Shown: positions 27,919-36,256 of the stretch, piece after piece | Layout of the letters: every line of letters starts with the position of its first letter | Position numbering within the stretch: the first letter of the stretch is position 1 | Assembly: GCF_002025205.1 (NCBI RefSeq) | Contig: NZ_CP019947.1 | Coordinates: 751,501 to 815,500 of the forward strand | DNA length: 64,000 nucleotides | Origin: Pseudomonas sp. CC6-YY-74 | Lineage (GTDB): Bacteria > Pseudomonadota > Gammaproteobacteria > Pseudomonadales > Pseudomonadaceae | Direction: 5' to 3' | Program-made: the position numbers and the translations under genes | The notes under the pieces: model-generated | Database searches by the model: none | What the model was told of the DNA's origin: nothing | The model's input: only the letters and a program-made list of their open reading frames with translations

Positions 27919-28106
27919 TTTTTTACCTCGCTCCATCTCTGCTATGCCCCTTCCGCAATACTCGCTGTATTCCTTCGTAAATCCGTCTAAATACCTGAAC
28001 TTATTCGCATTTCCTCGTTCGTATCCTGGTAGCCAGTGATTGCAGCAGCCTGCTAAGCTCGCGGCTTCACTCGATTGCCCTAGGGCGCACCGAACAAGGA
28101 ATAAGC

Positions 28107-28811
28107 ATGAAACAGCATCGTTTAGCGGCGGCGGTCGCTCTGGTAGGTCTGGTTCTCGCGGGTTGTGATTCGCAGACCAGCGCAGAGTTGGAGACCCCGG
28201 CACAAAAAGCCTCCTACGGTATCGGCCTGAACATGGGCAAGAGCCTGGCACAGGAAGGCATGGATGACCTCGATTCGAACGCCGTGGCCCAAGGCATCGA
28301 AGATGCCATCGGCAAGAAAGAGCAGCGCCTGAAAGACGACGAACTGGTCGAGGCTTTCGCGTTTCTGCAGAAGCGTGCCGAAGAACGCATGGCTACCATG
28401 AGCGAGGAGTCGGCCAAGGCTGGCAAGAAGTTCCTCGAAGAGAATGGCAAGCGTGAAGGCGTGGTCACCACCGAATCCGGTTTGCAGTACGAAGTGCTGA
28501 AAAAAGCGGAAGGCGATCAGCCGAAAGCCACCGATGTGGTGAGCGTGCACTATGAAGGCAAGTTGACCGATGGCAGCGTGTTCGACAGCTCTATCGAACG
28601 CGGTAGCCCGATCGAACTGCCGGTCAGTGGTGTGATTCCAGGTTGGGTTGAGGGCTTGCAGCTGATGCATGTCGGCGAGAAGTACAAGCTCTATATCCCG
28701 AGTGAGCTGGCATACGGCGAGCAAAGCCCGACTCCGGCAATCCCGGCCAACTCGGTGTTGGTGTTCGATCTGGAACTGTTGGAAATCAAGGCCACCAGTG
28801 CCGAGCAGTAA
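28107..28811 (+). CDS. FKBP-type peptidyl-prolyl isomerase lipoprotein
   Basis: This 234-residue Mip/FkpA-type chaperone catalyses proline cis-trans isomerisation in the cell envelope. It has a lipoprotein signal with lipobox VLAGC, an N-terminal helical dimerisation domain (KASYGIGLNMGKSLAQEGMD to the long charged helix ending GKKFLEENGK), then the FKBP domain (VVSVHYEGKLTDGSVFDSS, GVIPGWVEGLQLMHVGEKY, IPSELAYGEQ, LVFDLELLEI). It is preceded by a GGAATAAGC leader and followed by a strong terminator. Confidence 0.95.
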   Translation: MKQHRLAAAVALVGLVLAGCDSQTSAELETPAQKASYGIGLNMGKSLAQEGMDDLDSNAVAQGIEDAIGKKEQRLKDDELVEAFAFLQKRAEERMATMSEESAKAGKKFLEENGKREGVVTTESGLQYEVLKKAEGDQPKATDVVSVHYEGKLTDGSVFDSSIERGSPIELPVSGVIPGWVEGLQLMHVGEKYKLYIPSELAYGEQSPTPAIPANSVLVFDLELLEIKATSAEQ

Positions 28812-28870
28812 CCGTTAGGCGTTTGTCGGGCCTGGGACAGTCCAGGGTTCGACAGGCCGCCAGGGTTGCA

Positions 28871-28905
28871 GACAACGCCCCGTTCGACGGGGCGTTGTCG
28901 TTTTT
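28871..28905 (+). terminator. Terminator after the FKBP gene
   Basis: GACAACGCCCCG-TTCGA-CGGGGCGTTGTC, a perfect 12-bp stem, followed by GTTTTTG. Confidence 0.92.
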
Positions 28906-29222
28906 GTCGGTTACAAAACGAACCTGAGGCTGACTGACGGGTCGGAAAAGTAGCGGGAATGGAATTCTGGCGTCACGGTTATGCACATTTTCCCCGGCTC
29001 ATGCACGACCTTGCCCTGGGCTTCTTGAAAAATTCTTTGCAAATTTTAAGTTGCTGATTTAAAACAATTTTATTGGCTGGATAAAAAATGTCCGATCTGT
29101 AGCGAAGCCCTATGGGCCGGGCGTTTGGTTGGTCCAACTGGAATCTGTTCACAAGGTTATCCACAGCTTTAGTGGATAACCCAAGCCAGCCCAGCAGGCA
29201 TGCGGGTTGACGAGGAATGCCC
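28906..29222. other. Non-coding region with AT-rich tract and DnaA-like boxes
   Basis: No gene is seen. A strongly AT-rich tract (about 29024-29092) is unusual against the surrounding GC-rich DNA. It is followed by an inverted pair of DnaA-box-like sequences immediately upstream of the DUF1232 gene. It most likely contains that gene's promoter. Confidence 0.5.
29155..29181. promoter_or_regulatory. Inverted DnaA-box pair
   Basis: GGTTATCCAC and GTGGATAACC form a perfect 10-bp inverted repeat with a 7-bp spacer. The left arm extends to the consensus DnaA box TTATCCACA (29157-29165). The right arm is TTATCCACT on the other strand, one mismatch. It could bind DnaA, or act as an operator or hairpin. 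Confidence 0.55.
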
Positions 29223-29672
29223 ATGAAACAGCCGTGGAATTTTTCCAGTTACCTGCGCTTGGCACCGGTTTTTTTACGTCGTGGTCGCTTGCCTGCTTTG
29301 CTGCTGGCGGTGGCACGCAAGAGTGGCAAGCCAGGTCGGCGCTTCACTGCCTTGAAAGATGATTTGCGACTCCTGCAAGGTCTCTGCATGGCCTGGTGGC
29401 GCGGTGAGTATCGAGCGATCAGCTCTCAGGCGTTACTGGCGGTGGTCGCTGCGTTGCTGTATTTCGTCACACCACTGGATGCGCTGCCGGATTGGCTGCC
29501 GATGGTCGGCTTTATCGATGATTTGGCCGTACTGGCCTGGGTGCTGCGCACCTGGAGCGATGAGCTGGCGGCATTTCGTGCCTGGCGAGAAGCCCAGGCG
29601 CCTGAGGCGCTCGAAGCTATCGAGCGCTTGCCAGATGGGCAAAGCCTGGCGTTGGATAAGCCGAAGCCCTGA
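29223..29672 (+). CDS. YkvA/DUF1232 membrane protein
   Basis: The 149-residue protein contains the DUF1232 core: hydrophobic ALLAVVAALLYFVTPLDALPDWLPMVGFIDDLAVLAWVL with the signature P-D-x-(L/I)-P-D and GFIDD, in family order. The N terminus is basic. The molecular function of the family is unknown. I chose the second ATG (MKQPW) because GAGGA lies six bases upstream; the first ATG abuts that site. Confidence 0.85.
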   Translation: MKQPWNFSSYLRLAPVFLRRGRLPALLLAVARKSGKPGRRFTALKDDLRLLQGLCMAWWRGEYRAISSQALLAVVAALLYFVTPLDALPDWLPMVGFIDDLAVLAWVLRTWSDELAAFRAWREAQAPEALEAIERLPDGQSLALDKPKP

Positions 29673-29676
29673 CAGG

Positions 29677-30424
29677 CTACTGGAGGGGCGACTCGGGGCT
29701 GCCATCGAGCATCCGCGCGATCGCGCCCGAGTCTCGCAGTTCCAGCAGTACCTCATTCAGTCGCTCGGCACCGCTAGGCAGGTGTTGGCCATAGATGCAA
29801 TACAGGTCGTAGTGCTGTACCACCCAGTCACTGCAGTGCAGGGGCGGCTCTGGGCGCTGGGCCAACTTGTAGGCCAGGGGCGGCGCATGTCGATCAGCGC
29901 ATCCAGGCGTTGCCTACTCAAGAGGTGCAGTCCGCTGTCGAGGTCACGGACATTCTGGCGAGTCAACCGTTAGCGCGCGAAGGCCTCCATCAATGGCAGG
30001 CTGTAGATATAACCGAGTTGGGTGCCGAGAACCTTGCCGTACAAATCCTGCAATCGCGCCACGGGCGCTTTCGGTCATGCAGGTGGATCACGTCTGCCTC
30101 CTGGTAAAGTTTGGGTGACCGGCGGTAGCGCGGTGGTGCGGCCGCCCACTCCGGGTTGGCGTTGCCAATCAGATGAATACGTCCGCGCTGAATAAGCATC
30201 TTCGATGCATCTGTTCGGGGTCTCGACGAAGTGCAACTCGAGATTCAGGTGTTGGCCGACCCTGCTGCCAATTCGGTGGGTGAAACCACCACGCAATTGA
30301 TGATGGCGGACCTCGACATATGGCAGGCTGTCGGCCGGAGAGAGGCCCCAACGCAGTGCTTCTGCGCCGCTCATGGCACTCCAGCAGCCCAGCAGCCCAG
30401 CAGAAGAATCGCCAGTGCCCTCAA
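29677..30424 (-). pseudogene. Decayed periplasmic solute-binding protein gene
   Basis: The remnant encodes an amino-acid-type (SBP_bac_3-like) periplasmic binding protein broken by several frameshifts. Pieces in order on the minus strand: signal MRALAILLLG (TTG start at 30424), SGAEALRWGLSPADSLPYVE, RIGSRVGQHLNLELHFVETP, RIHLIGNANPEWAAAPPRYR, PVARLQDLYGKVLGTQLGY then IYSLPLMEAFAR, NVRDLDSGLHLLSRQRLDAL, and the C-terminal LAYKLAQRPEPPLHCSDWVV to ARMLDGSPESPLQ. At least four frame changes and one stop separate them. Total length would be about 250 residues, normal for the family. Confidence 0.85.
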
Positions 30425-30547
30425 AATACCCCCAGGACAGTGTCAAGGCAGTATAGGTCGCGCCCTTTAGAGGGTCGGGCTGTTAACATAGCCATCTGCA
30501 AGGAAGGTGCTGAGGCTGTCGGTACTGCTTTCCACGGGGAGTCGAGA

Positions 30548-30868
30548 ATGAAAGTGCAAGTAATCAAACGTGATGGCGAGCCCGAATATGCGGTACTGCC
30601 CTGGGCAGATTACCTGGCCTTGTTGCAGGCCTCGGGCCACGCTGCGCAAGTTCCGGAAGCGCCTGCGGATGCAGTCAAGCCGGCGCTGAGCGAGTTGACG
30701 CGGTTGCGTGAAGAAAAGGGCTTGTCGCTGCAAGAGTTGGCGCGCTCGGTGGGGATCAGTCCGCATTACCTGGGCATGATCGAAAGCGCCGAGCGCCAGC
30801 CAGACGCCGCCATCAAGCGGGCCTTGGCCTGGGCGCTCGGTGTCGCAGGCTGGGAGGAGACGCTTTGA
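30548..30868 (+). CDS. XRE-family HTH regulator
   Basis: The 106-residue protein has an N-terminal strand-rich segment (MKVQVIKRDGEPEYAVLPWADYLALLQ) reminiscent of antitoxin-like proteins, a linker, and a C-terminal helix-turn-helix (LTRLREEKGLSLQELARSVG and ISPHYLGMIESAERQPDAAI). The ATG follows a weak GGGAGTCGAG site. It is first in a compact three-gene unit, overlapping the next gene by TTGA. It probably binds DNA and may autoregulate; partner unknown. Confidence 0.8.
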   Translation: MKVQVIKRDGEPEYAVLPWADYLALLQASGHAAQVPEAPADAVKPALSELTRLREEKGLSLQELARSVGISPHYLGMIESAERQPDAAIKRALAWALGVAGWEETL

Positions 30869-31230
30869 GCGTAAGTATCAGTCGTCAGCATTGGCAAGCC
30901 TTGCTCGATGAGTTGGAGGATGCTCGACGTCAGCGTCATCTGCTGACCTATCGAGCATTGGTCGAGCGTTTGGCCTTGCCGACCCCGGCGATGCAAACGC
31001 TCACCGCTGCGCTGGAACATCTGGCGGGCCTGGATGCCCGTGCCGAACGGCCACTGCGCAGCGCCTTGGTGATCAGTCAGGGCGCGAGCCGGCTGCCGCG
31101 AACCGGGTTCTTCGATTGTGTGACCCGTCTTGGTCGCTTTAACGGTGCTTCGGATGGCGTAGCCGCTGCCTCCTGGCATGCGTCCGAGGTGGTGCGGGTG
31201 TTCGAGTTCGATTACTCCGAGGCGCTCTAG
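30865..31230 (+). CDS. Conserved protein of unknown function
   Basis: The 121-residue soluble protein begins at TTG overlapping the XRE stop (TTGA), with GGGAGGA seven bases upstream. It is helical in its first half (WQALLDELEDARRQRHLLTYRALVERL, a winged-helix-like arrangement with PTPAMQTLTAALEHL). The second half is LRSALVISQGASRLPRTGFF then DCVTRLGRFNGASDG. I do not recognise a named family. The tight coupling to an HTH protein and the Sel1 protein suggests shared function. Confidence 0.75.
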   Translation: MSVSISRQHWQALLDELEDARRQRHLLTYRALVERLALPTPAMQTLTAALEHLAGLDARAERPLRSALVISQGASRLPRTGFFDCVTRLGRFNGASDGVAAASWHASEVVRVFEFDYSEAL

Positions 31231-31698
31231 GTGCTTGGGCAACTGCGTGCGCGGATAGGCTATGTCGTGGCCCGACGGTTGTTCCACTGGTCGTGGTTGG
31301 TTAAACAGCCGCGTGGCTGGCGCTGGTTGGAAGGGCAGTTCGCGCGCATGGCCAACCTCGGCGATGTTGCCGCACAGAGCTTCTACGGGCATATCCTGCT
31401 GTTTCGTGGCCACGGGTTTGGCGCCCGCGAAGAAGGCGTGCGTCTGTTGCGTCTGGCCGCCACTGGTGGTGATGCCAAGGCCGCCTATCAGCTTGGCGTA
31501 CTGAGCCTGGCGGGCGATACCCGACAAGCCCCCGATGGCCTCGAGGCCGCGCGCTGGTGGACGCTGGCGGCTGCGGCTGGCCATCCCCTGGCCGCCCAGC
31601 GCTTGGCCGACCTGTATCGCGAGGGTGGCCGGGGCTTGCCGGCCGACCCCGAGCAGGCGGCGCGCTTTGTCCAGAGGGCGCAGGAACTGGGGCTGTAA
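31231..31698 (+). CDS. Sel1-repeat protein
   Basis: The 155-residue protein starts GTG directly after the preceding stop codon. It contains Sel1-like alpha-alpha repeats: GVRLLRLAATGGDAKAAYQL, GLEAARWWTLAAAAGHPLAA and DPEQAARFVQRAQ. The basic N-terminal part (RARIGYVVARRLFHWSW) has no signal peptide pattern. Sel1 proteins usually act as protein-binding scaffolds. It is last in the XRE/unknown unit. Confidence 0.8.
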   Translation: MLGQLRARIGYVVARRLFHWSWLVKQPRGWRWLEGQFARMANLGDVAAQSFYGHILLFRGHGFGAREEGVRLLRLAATGGDAKAAYQLGVLSLAGDTRQAPDGLEAARWWTLAAAAGHPLAAQRLADLYREGGRGLPADPEQAARFVQRAQELGL

Positions 31699-32180
31699 GG
31701 GTTTATAGCTAGTGGCCTGATCGGCTAATCCGTTTATTCATGGACTCAGCCTGTCCATAGCCTTGTAAGATTCCGCGCCCGCTCTCGCTAATCTTCCCGC
31801 CATTGTTCCTGCCTTTCCCATCCATGGGGCGCCGGCGGGCTTGCGGCATTTCCCACCTCCAGGTGGGGCGCGCGGCCCACGGCTAATGCAGGCGCAGGGC
31901 TGCCAGGTTGTAGTGTCGCTGTGCAGGACAGACCGAGGTTGGGCCTCCCACAGATAAGACTCAAGCCGACGAATTTGAGTCAACCAACAACCGGCCACTT
32001 GTTGCTGAAACGCCTTCAGCGCAAGCCTGGCGGCTAGAGGTCCTGATTGAAGTCAAGCCTTGGCGGCGCTTCGCAGGTCTTCGCGGCTGAAAGCGCGCTC
32101 CAGCCGTAATTGCACCCAGCTGTAGCGCCTTGCAGGTGCGGCTTGGAAAGCGCCGCGGCTCTGCGGAGGCGGGTTGCTAG
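31699..32180. other. Long intergenic stretch with little content
   Basis: Nothing recognisable is encoded over most of this stretch between two convergent units. One hairpin is visible, GACTCAA-N10-TTGAGTC (31958-31981). A 43-codon frame (32053-32184, minus) starting TTG overlaps the stop of the GGDEF gene and ends RLERAFSREDLRSAAKA; it has no family match and may be chance. Confidence 0.4.
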
Positions 32181-33083
32181 TCAAGCCGACAGCTTGTGCG
32201 TATCGATGATATGCAGGCTGTAACCGGGCACCGCCTTGGCGTGGCGCTTGGCTTCCGATGCCAGAGCGGCGAGCTGGCTGGCGTCCAGTTGTGCGCATTG
32301 TTCCGGGCGTAGATGCACCGCCCCCAGTGACAGGGAGAGCAGCGCGAATTCCTGGCGCTGGCCCTGCCGACTGTGGGCGACCAGGCAGCCAGCTTGCAGG
32401 TGTTCATCGCTGTAGAAGCGCCGGCACTGACTTTGAAAGTCTTCCTGCAGGCGATTGAGGCGAGCTCGCCAATCGTGCGAGCCGAGCACCAGCAAGAAGT
32501 CGTCGCCGCCAATATGACCGACAAAATCCCGTGTAGGGTCTACCCGCTCGCTTAGGCATTGCGCGAGACTCAGCAACACTTCATCGCCTTTGGCATAGCC
32601 ATAGAGGTCGTTGAACGGCTTGAAGTGGTCGATATCCACATAACAGATCACCGCTTCTCGGGCTTGTTGCAACAGGCGAGTCAGGCATTGCTGGATAGGT
32701 ACATTGCCCGGCAGCAGGGTTAGCGGGTTGGCGTAGCGCGCCTGCTGGATCTTCAGTTCGGTGATCAACTTGAGCACATCGATCACCCGCCCAAGCCCCA
32801 GATAACTGCCGTCCTGGGTGATGATGAAATCTTCCTCGATGCGTTGACGGGCACGGCTGGTGAGCAGGCGGCTGACCTGCTGCAACGACTGCTTCAGTTC
32901 GACGGTGAGGAAGTCATTACTCATCAGGCGGCTGATCGGTTTGCGGGCGAACAGGTCGGTGGCAAAAGGCTTGAGCAGTGCTTCGGACAGCGCATGGCGG
33001 TTGACGATGCCGATCGGTTGCCCGTGCTCATCGACGACGGCCAAGGAGTTGAGATTGGCCTGAGCACGGAAGGCTTCCAGCAC
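32181..33083 (-). CDS. CBS-GGDEF half of a split EAL-CBS-GGDEF gene
   Basis: The open frame encodes the C-terminal 300 residues of a c-di-GMP enzyme: a CBS-pair region (NSLAVVDEHGQPIGIVNRHA; QRIEEDFIITQDGSYLGLG) followed by a GGDEF domain with signature GGDDF in GHIGGDDFLLVLGS and the upstream YVDIDHFKPFND metal site. The reading continues upstream in this frame as NAQPAVAQHTLIAEVLEAF with no start before the EAL gene end, so it lacks its own N terminus. It most likely belongs to one protein with the EAL gene upstream, separated by a one-base shift. Translation of this half is uncertain. Confidence 0.85.
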   Translation of the reverse strand: MLEAFRAQANLNSLAVVDEHGQPIGIVNRHALSEALLKPFATDLFARKPISRLMSNDFLTVELKQSLQQVSRLLTSRARQRIEEDFIITQDGSYLGLGRVIDVLKLITELKIQQARYANPLTLLPGNVPIQQCLTRLLQQAREAVICYVDIDHFKPFNDLYGYAKGDEVLLSLAQCLSERVDPTRDFVGHIGGDDFLLVLGSHDWRARLNRLQEDFQSQCRRFYSDEHLQAGCLVAHSRQGQRQEFALLSLSLGAVHLRPEQCAQLDASQLAALASEAKRHAKAVPGYSLHIIDTHKLSA

Positions 33084-33106
33084 CTCGGCGATGAGCGTGT
33101 GCTGGG

Positions 33107-33940
33107 CTACTGCCGGCTGTGCGTTGAGCAGGGGCTGAGGTTGCTGCCTTCTTCGCTGAGGGCGAGCGCATTGCCGTTGAGTTTCGGCAGGAGTTTGTGC
33201 GCATTGCGTGGTGGCTGTTCCTGCGGGCGACAGAGCAAATAGCCTTGCAGCAGGTCAATGCCCATCTCGGCCAGTACGGCGAGTTCTTCTTCCAGTTCGA
33301 TCCCTTCGGCAATCACCTGGGCGCGTGACGCCTTGGCCATCTTCAGGATCGAACCGACGAATTCGCGCTTGACCGCGTCCTGATGAATGCCGTCGATGAA
33401 GTGGCGGTCTATTTTCACGTAATCCGGGCGCAGCTCCGACCATAGGCGCAGGCTTGAATAGCCAGCGCCAAGGTCGTCCAGGGCAATCGAAAAGCCCATG
33501 GCGCGGTAATGATGCAGGGCGGTATCGAGGAGGGTGAAGTCGTCGGTGGGAGACTGCTCGGTCAGCTCGATCACCACTTGGCTGGGGGGGATGCCATAGG
33601 CTTGCAGCAGTTGCAGGGTGCGACCGGGTTGATGGCCAGGCTCCAGCAGTGAATCCGGCGAGACGTTGAGAAACAGCTTGCCCGGCAGTTGCAGTTCGCT
33701 GAAGCGCCGGCAGGCATTTTTGCGACAGGCCACCTCCAGCTCGCCCAGTCGCCCGGCATTGCGCGCCACGGCGAACAGATTGATCGGCGAATGCAAAGGG
33801 CTGTTGGACGGGCCGCGAGTCAGGGCTTCGTAGCCGAGGATACAGCGCTCGGAAAGGCTGACGATCGGCTGGAACAAGCTGTGCAGATCGCCGTGAGCGA
33901 GAATATGGTCCAGCGCGCTCAGTTGCTCGGTGGCGGTCAT
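33107..33940 (-). CDS. EAL half of a split EAL-CBS-GGDEF gene
   Basis: The 277-residue frame encodes a c-di-GMP phosphodiesterase (EAL) domain: LGYEALTRGP, NVSPDSLLEPG, ELTEQSP, IALDDLGAGYSSLRL, PDYVKIDRHFIDGI and ELLEQGYLLCRP-like end (LLQGYLLCRPQEQPP). The catalytic Glu of EAL and the Asp pair (DD) are present. After about residue 262 the frame departs from the expected linker (SPCSTHSRQ, stop), while the other frame continues PLLNAQPAVAQH into the CBS domains. If the shift is real, this half could still be an active phosphodiesterase without its sensor. Confidence 0.87.
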   Translation of the reverse strand: MTATEQLSALDHILAHGDLHSLFQPIVSLSERCILGYEALTRGPSNSPLHSPINLFAVARNAGRLGELEVACRKNACRRFSELQLPGKLFLNVSPDSLLEPGHQPGRTLQLLQAYGIPPSQVVIELTEQSPTDDFTLLDTALHHYRAMGFSIALDDLGAGYSSLRLWSELRPDYVKIDRHFIDGIHQDAVKREFVGSILKMAKASRAQVIAEGIELEEELAVLAEMGIDLLQGYLLCRPQEQPPRNAHKLLPKLNGNALALSEEGSNLSPCSTHSRQ

Positions 33941-33968
33941 GGTGGGTCTCTATATGCAGAAAAGCGAA

Positions 33969-33992
33969 GGGGCTGATATCGCTATCAGCCCC
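33969..33992 (-). terminator. Hairpin after prc
   Basis: GGGGCTGATA-TCGC-TATCAGCCCC is a perfect 10-bp stem between prc and the EAL gene, both on the minus strand. Only a short T-rich stretch follows, so termination may be partial. Confidence 0.6.
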
Positions 33993-34046
33993 TGCATTTC
34001 ACGACAGATTGATGACCCTTTGATGACAGCCGTAAGCGGCTAACGC

Positions 34047-36128
34047 TTACTGTTTGGCCACCCTCGAACTCAACCCCAGGTAGTCGAGCAATATATGCCC
34101 GCTTTCGGCAAGGAAGGCGTCATCTTCCGGTTTGGTTTTTTCAGGTTCGACCGGAGTAGCGTCTTCGTCTTCTTTCTTCAACTCACTGAGCAGGGTTTCA
34201 CCCTTGGCTTTACGACGGTTGTTTTCGATCACCAGTTGCTGCGCTTCTATATCAGTCTGTTGTGCGCGGCGTTTGCCTTCGTTGAGGCTAACGCTGGTTT
34301 CATCCATGAGCTTTTGCGCCAGAGCAAGGCGTTCGCGGGTGAAGGTGAAGTCGGGGTTCTTTGCCGTGCGGGTATCGTAGCGAGTCTGCAGTTCTTTGAG
34401 GAAGGGCATAATCGGATCGGATTTTGGGGTCATCGCTGCTTTGATGCTGTCCCACGGCAATGCCTCGGGCAGGGCACTTTCACCGATTTCCTTGGTGTTC
34501 ATCACGTCGGGGTACTGGATGTCCGGGATCACCCCCTGATGCTGGGTGCTTTGCCCGGAAACGCGGTAGAACTTGGCCAGGGTCAGCTTGAGCTCGCCGT
34601 GATTGAGCGGCTGAATGGTCTGTACCGTGCCTTTGCCGAAGGTCTGGCCGCCGAGGATCAGGGCGCGGTGATAGTCCTGCATGGCGCCGGCGAAAATCTC
34701 CGAAGCCGAGGCTGACAGGCGATTGACCAGTACGGCCAGCGGGCCTTTGTAGAAGATGCCGGTATTTTCATCAGCCAGCACATCGACCCGGCCGTCGCTG
34801 TTGCGCACCAGTACGGTTGGTCCCTGGTCGATAAACAGCCCGGTCAGTTCGGTCGCTTCTTGCAGTGAGCCGCCACCGTTGTTGCGCAAGTCGATGACCA
34901 CGCCGTCGACCTTTTCCTGCTCCAGTTCGGTGATCAGGCGTTTGACGTCACGGGTAGTGCTCGTGTAGTTCGGGTCACCGGCACGGAAGGCCTTGAAGTC
35001 CAGGTAGAACGCGGGAACTTCAATGATGCCCAGTTTGTAGTCGCGCCCTTCGTGAGTGAGTCGCAGCACGGATTTCTTCGCGGCTTGCTCTTCCAGCTTG
35101 ACTGCTTCACGGGTGATGTTGACTACCTTGCTGGTCTCGTCATTCGGTGCGTTGCTCGCCGGAATCACTTGCAGGCGCACCTGCGAGCCTTTCGGTCCGC
35201 GGATCAGCTTGACCACTTCGTCCAGGCGCCAGCCGATCACGTCGACAATTTCTTCGCTGCCCTGGGCGACACCGATGATCTTGTCTGCCGGGGCAATCTG
35301 CTTGCTCTTGTCGGCCGGTCCTGCAGGCACCAGGCGCACAACTTTGACATGCTCGTTGTCGCTTTGCAGTACCGCGCCAATGCCTTCGAGCGACAGGCTC
35401 ATATTGATGTCGAAGTTCTCCGCATTATCTGGGGAGAGATAGGACGTATGCGGGTCGTAGGACATGGCAAAGGCATTGACGTAGGCCTGGAATATATCCT
35501 CGCCGCGAGTCTGGCGCAGGCGCGCCTGTTGATTTTTGTAGCGCTTGATCAGCAGTTCCTCAATCGCCTTGGGTTCCTTGCCGGCGATTTTCAGGCGCAG
35601 CACTTCGTCTTTGACGCGTTTGCGCCATAGTTCGTCCAACTCGACTAAATTCTTGGCCCAAGGAGCTTTTTCGCGGTCGATCAGCAGGCTTTCATCGGTG
35701 CTGAAGTCAATCTTGTCGACACCTTGTTCGAGTATGTTCAGGGCGAATTGCAAACGACTTTGCAGGCGCTCCAGTTGGCGCTTGTAGATTAGAAATCCCG
35801 GTTCCAGGTTTCCGCTTTTCAGTAGGTCGTCGAACTGGTTGCGCCACTGGTCGAACTCGGCGATATCACCCGCGGTGAAGTAACTGCGCGAGGGGTCGAG
35901 CATCTTCAGGTAACCCTGATAGATCTTCACCGAACGCTCATCGTTGAGCGGTGGCTTGTTGTAGTGGTGCCGGTTGAGCAGCTCTACAACATTGAGGCTG
36001 GCGATGACCTGCTCGCGGTTTGGCTGCAAGTATTCCCACGGATCGGCACTGGTGGTTTTCGCAAACAGCGGCAAAGCACTTAAGCCAAGGCTAAGGGCAA
36101 GGAGGGTGCTAAGCAGTGATCGCTTCAT
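34047..36128 (-). CDS. prc: Tail-specific periplasmic protease Prc (Tsp)
   Basis: Prc degrades periplasmic proteins with nonpolar C termini. The 693-residue protein has a signal peptide (LLSTLLALSLGLSALPLFA), a helical N-terminal domain, a PDZ domain (LEGIGAVLQSDNEHVKVVRL), and an S41 protease core with nucleophile S474 in LSASASEIFAG and K499 in TFGKGTVQ, then a charged C-terminal domain (DUF3340-like). Start at MKRSLLSTL; the longer frame adds 11 residues before the signal. Length agrees with E. coli and P. aeruginosa Prc. Confidence 0.96.
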   Translation of the reverse strand: MKRSLLSTLLALSLGLSALPLFAKTTSADPWEYLQPNREQVIASLNVVELLNRHHYNKPPLNDERSVKIYQGYLKMLDPSRSYFTAGDIAEFDQWRNQFDDLLKSGNLEPGFLIYKRQLERLQSRLQFALNILEQGVDKIDFSTDESLLIDREKAPWAKNLVELDELWRKRVKDEVLRLKIAGKEPKAIEELLIKRYKNQQARLRQTRGEDIFQAYVNAFAMSYDPHTSYLSPDNAENFDINMSLSLEGIGAVLQSDNEHVKVVRLVPAGPADKSKQIAPADKIIGVAQGSEEIVDVIGWRLDEVVKLIRGPKGSQVRLQVIPASNAPNDETSKVVNITREAVKLEEQAAKKSVLRLTHEGRDYKLGIIEVPAFYLDFKAFRAGDPNYTSTTRDVKRLITELEQEKVDGVVIDLRNNGGGSLQEATELTGLFIDQGPTVLVRNSDGRVDVLADENTGIFYKGPLAVLVNRLSASASEIFAGAMQDYHRALILGGQTFGKGTVQTIQPLNHGELKLTLAKFYRVSGQSTQHQGVIPDIQYPDVMNTKEIGESALPEALPWDSIKAAMTPKSDPIMPFLKELQTRYDTRTAKNPDFTFTRERLALAQKLMDETSVSLNEGKRRAQQTDIEAQQLVIENNRRKAKGETLLSELKKEDEDATPVEPEKTKPEDDAFLAESGHILLDYLGLSSRVAKQ

Positions 36129-36256
36129 GCTTACTCGACGTAGGGACAATTGATAACGCATATTAGGCCATCATTCAGGGCGCCAAGTTCCATCGGCGCA
36201 ATGCAAAAGACCGACGTTGATAGTCGGACTCGGTTCAAATGCACTATGGAGGCAGC

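Noticed and set aside
27830-28039. A 69-codon frame across tRNA-Asp
   Set aside because: Its N-terminal part is the tRNA itself (VRIPACHAGGRGFESRPLRH is a familiar translated-tRNA artefact).
31738-31998. An 86-codon minus-strand frame in the 482-bp gap
   Set aside because: No ribosome site, no family resemblance and a composition like non-coding DNA.
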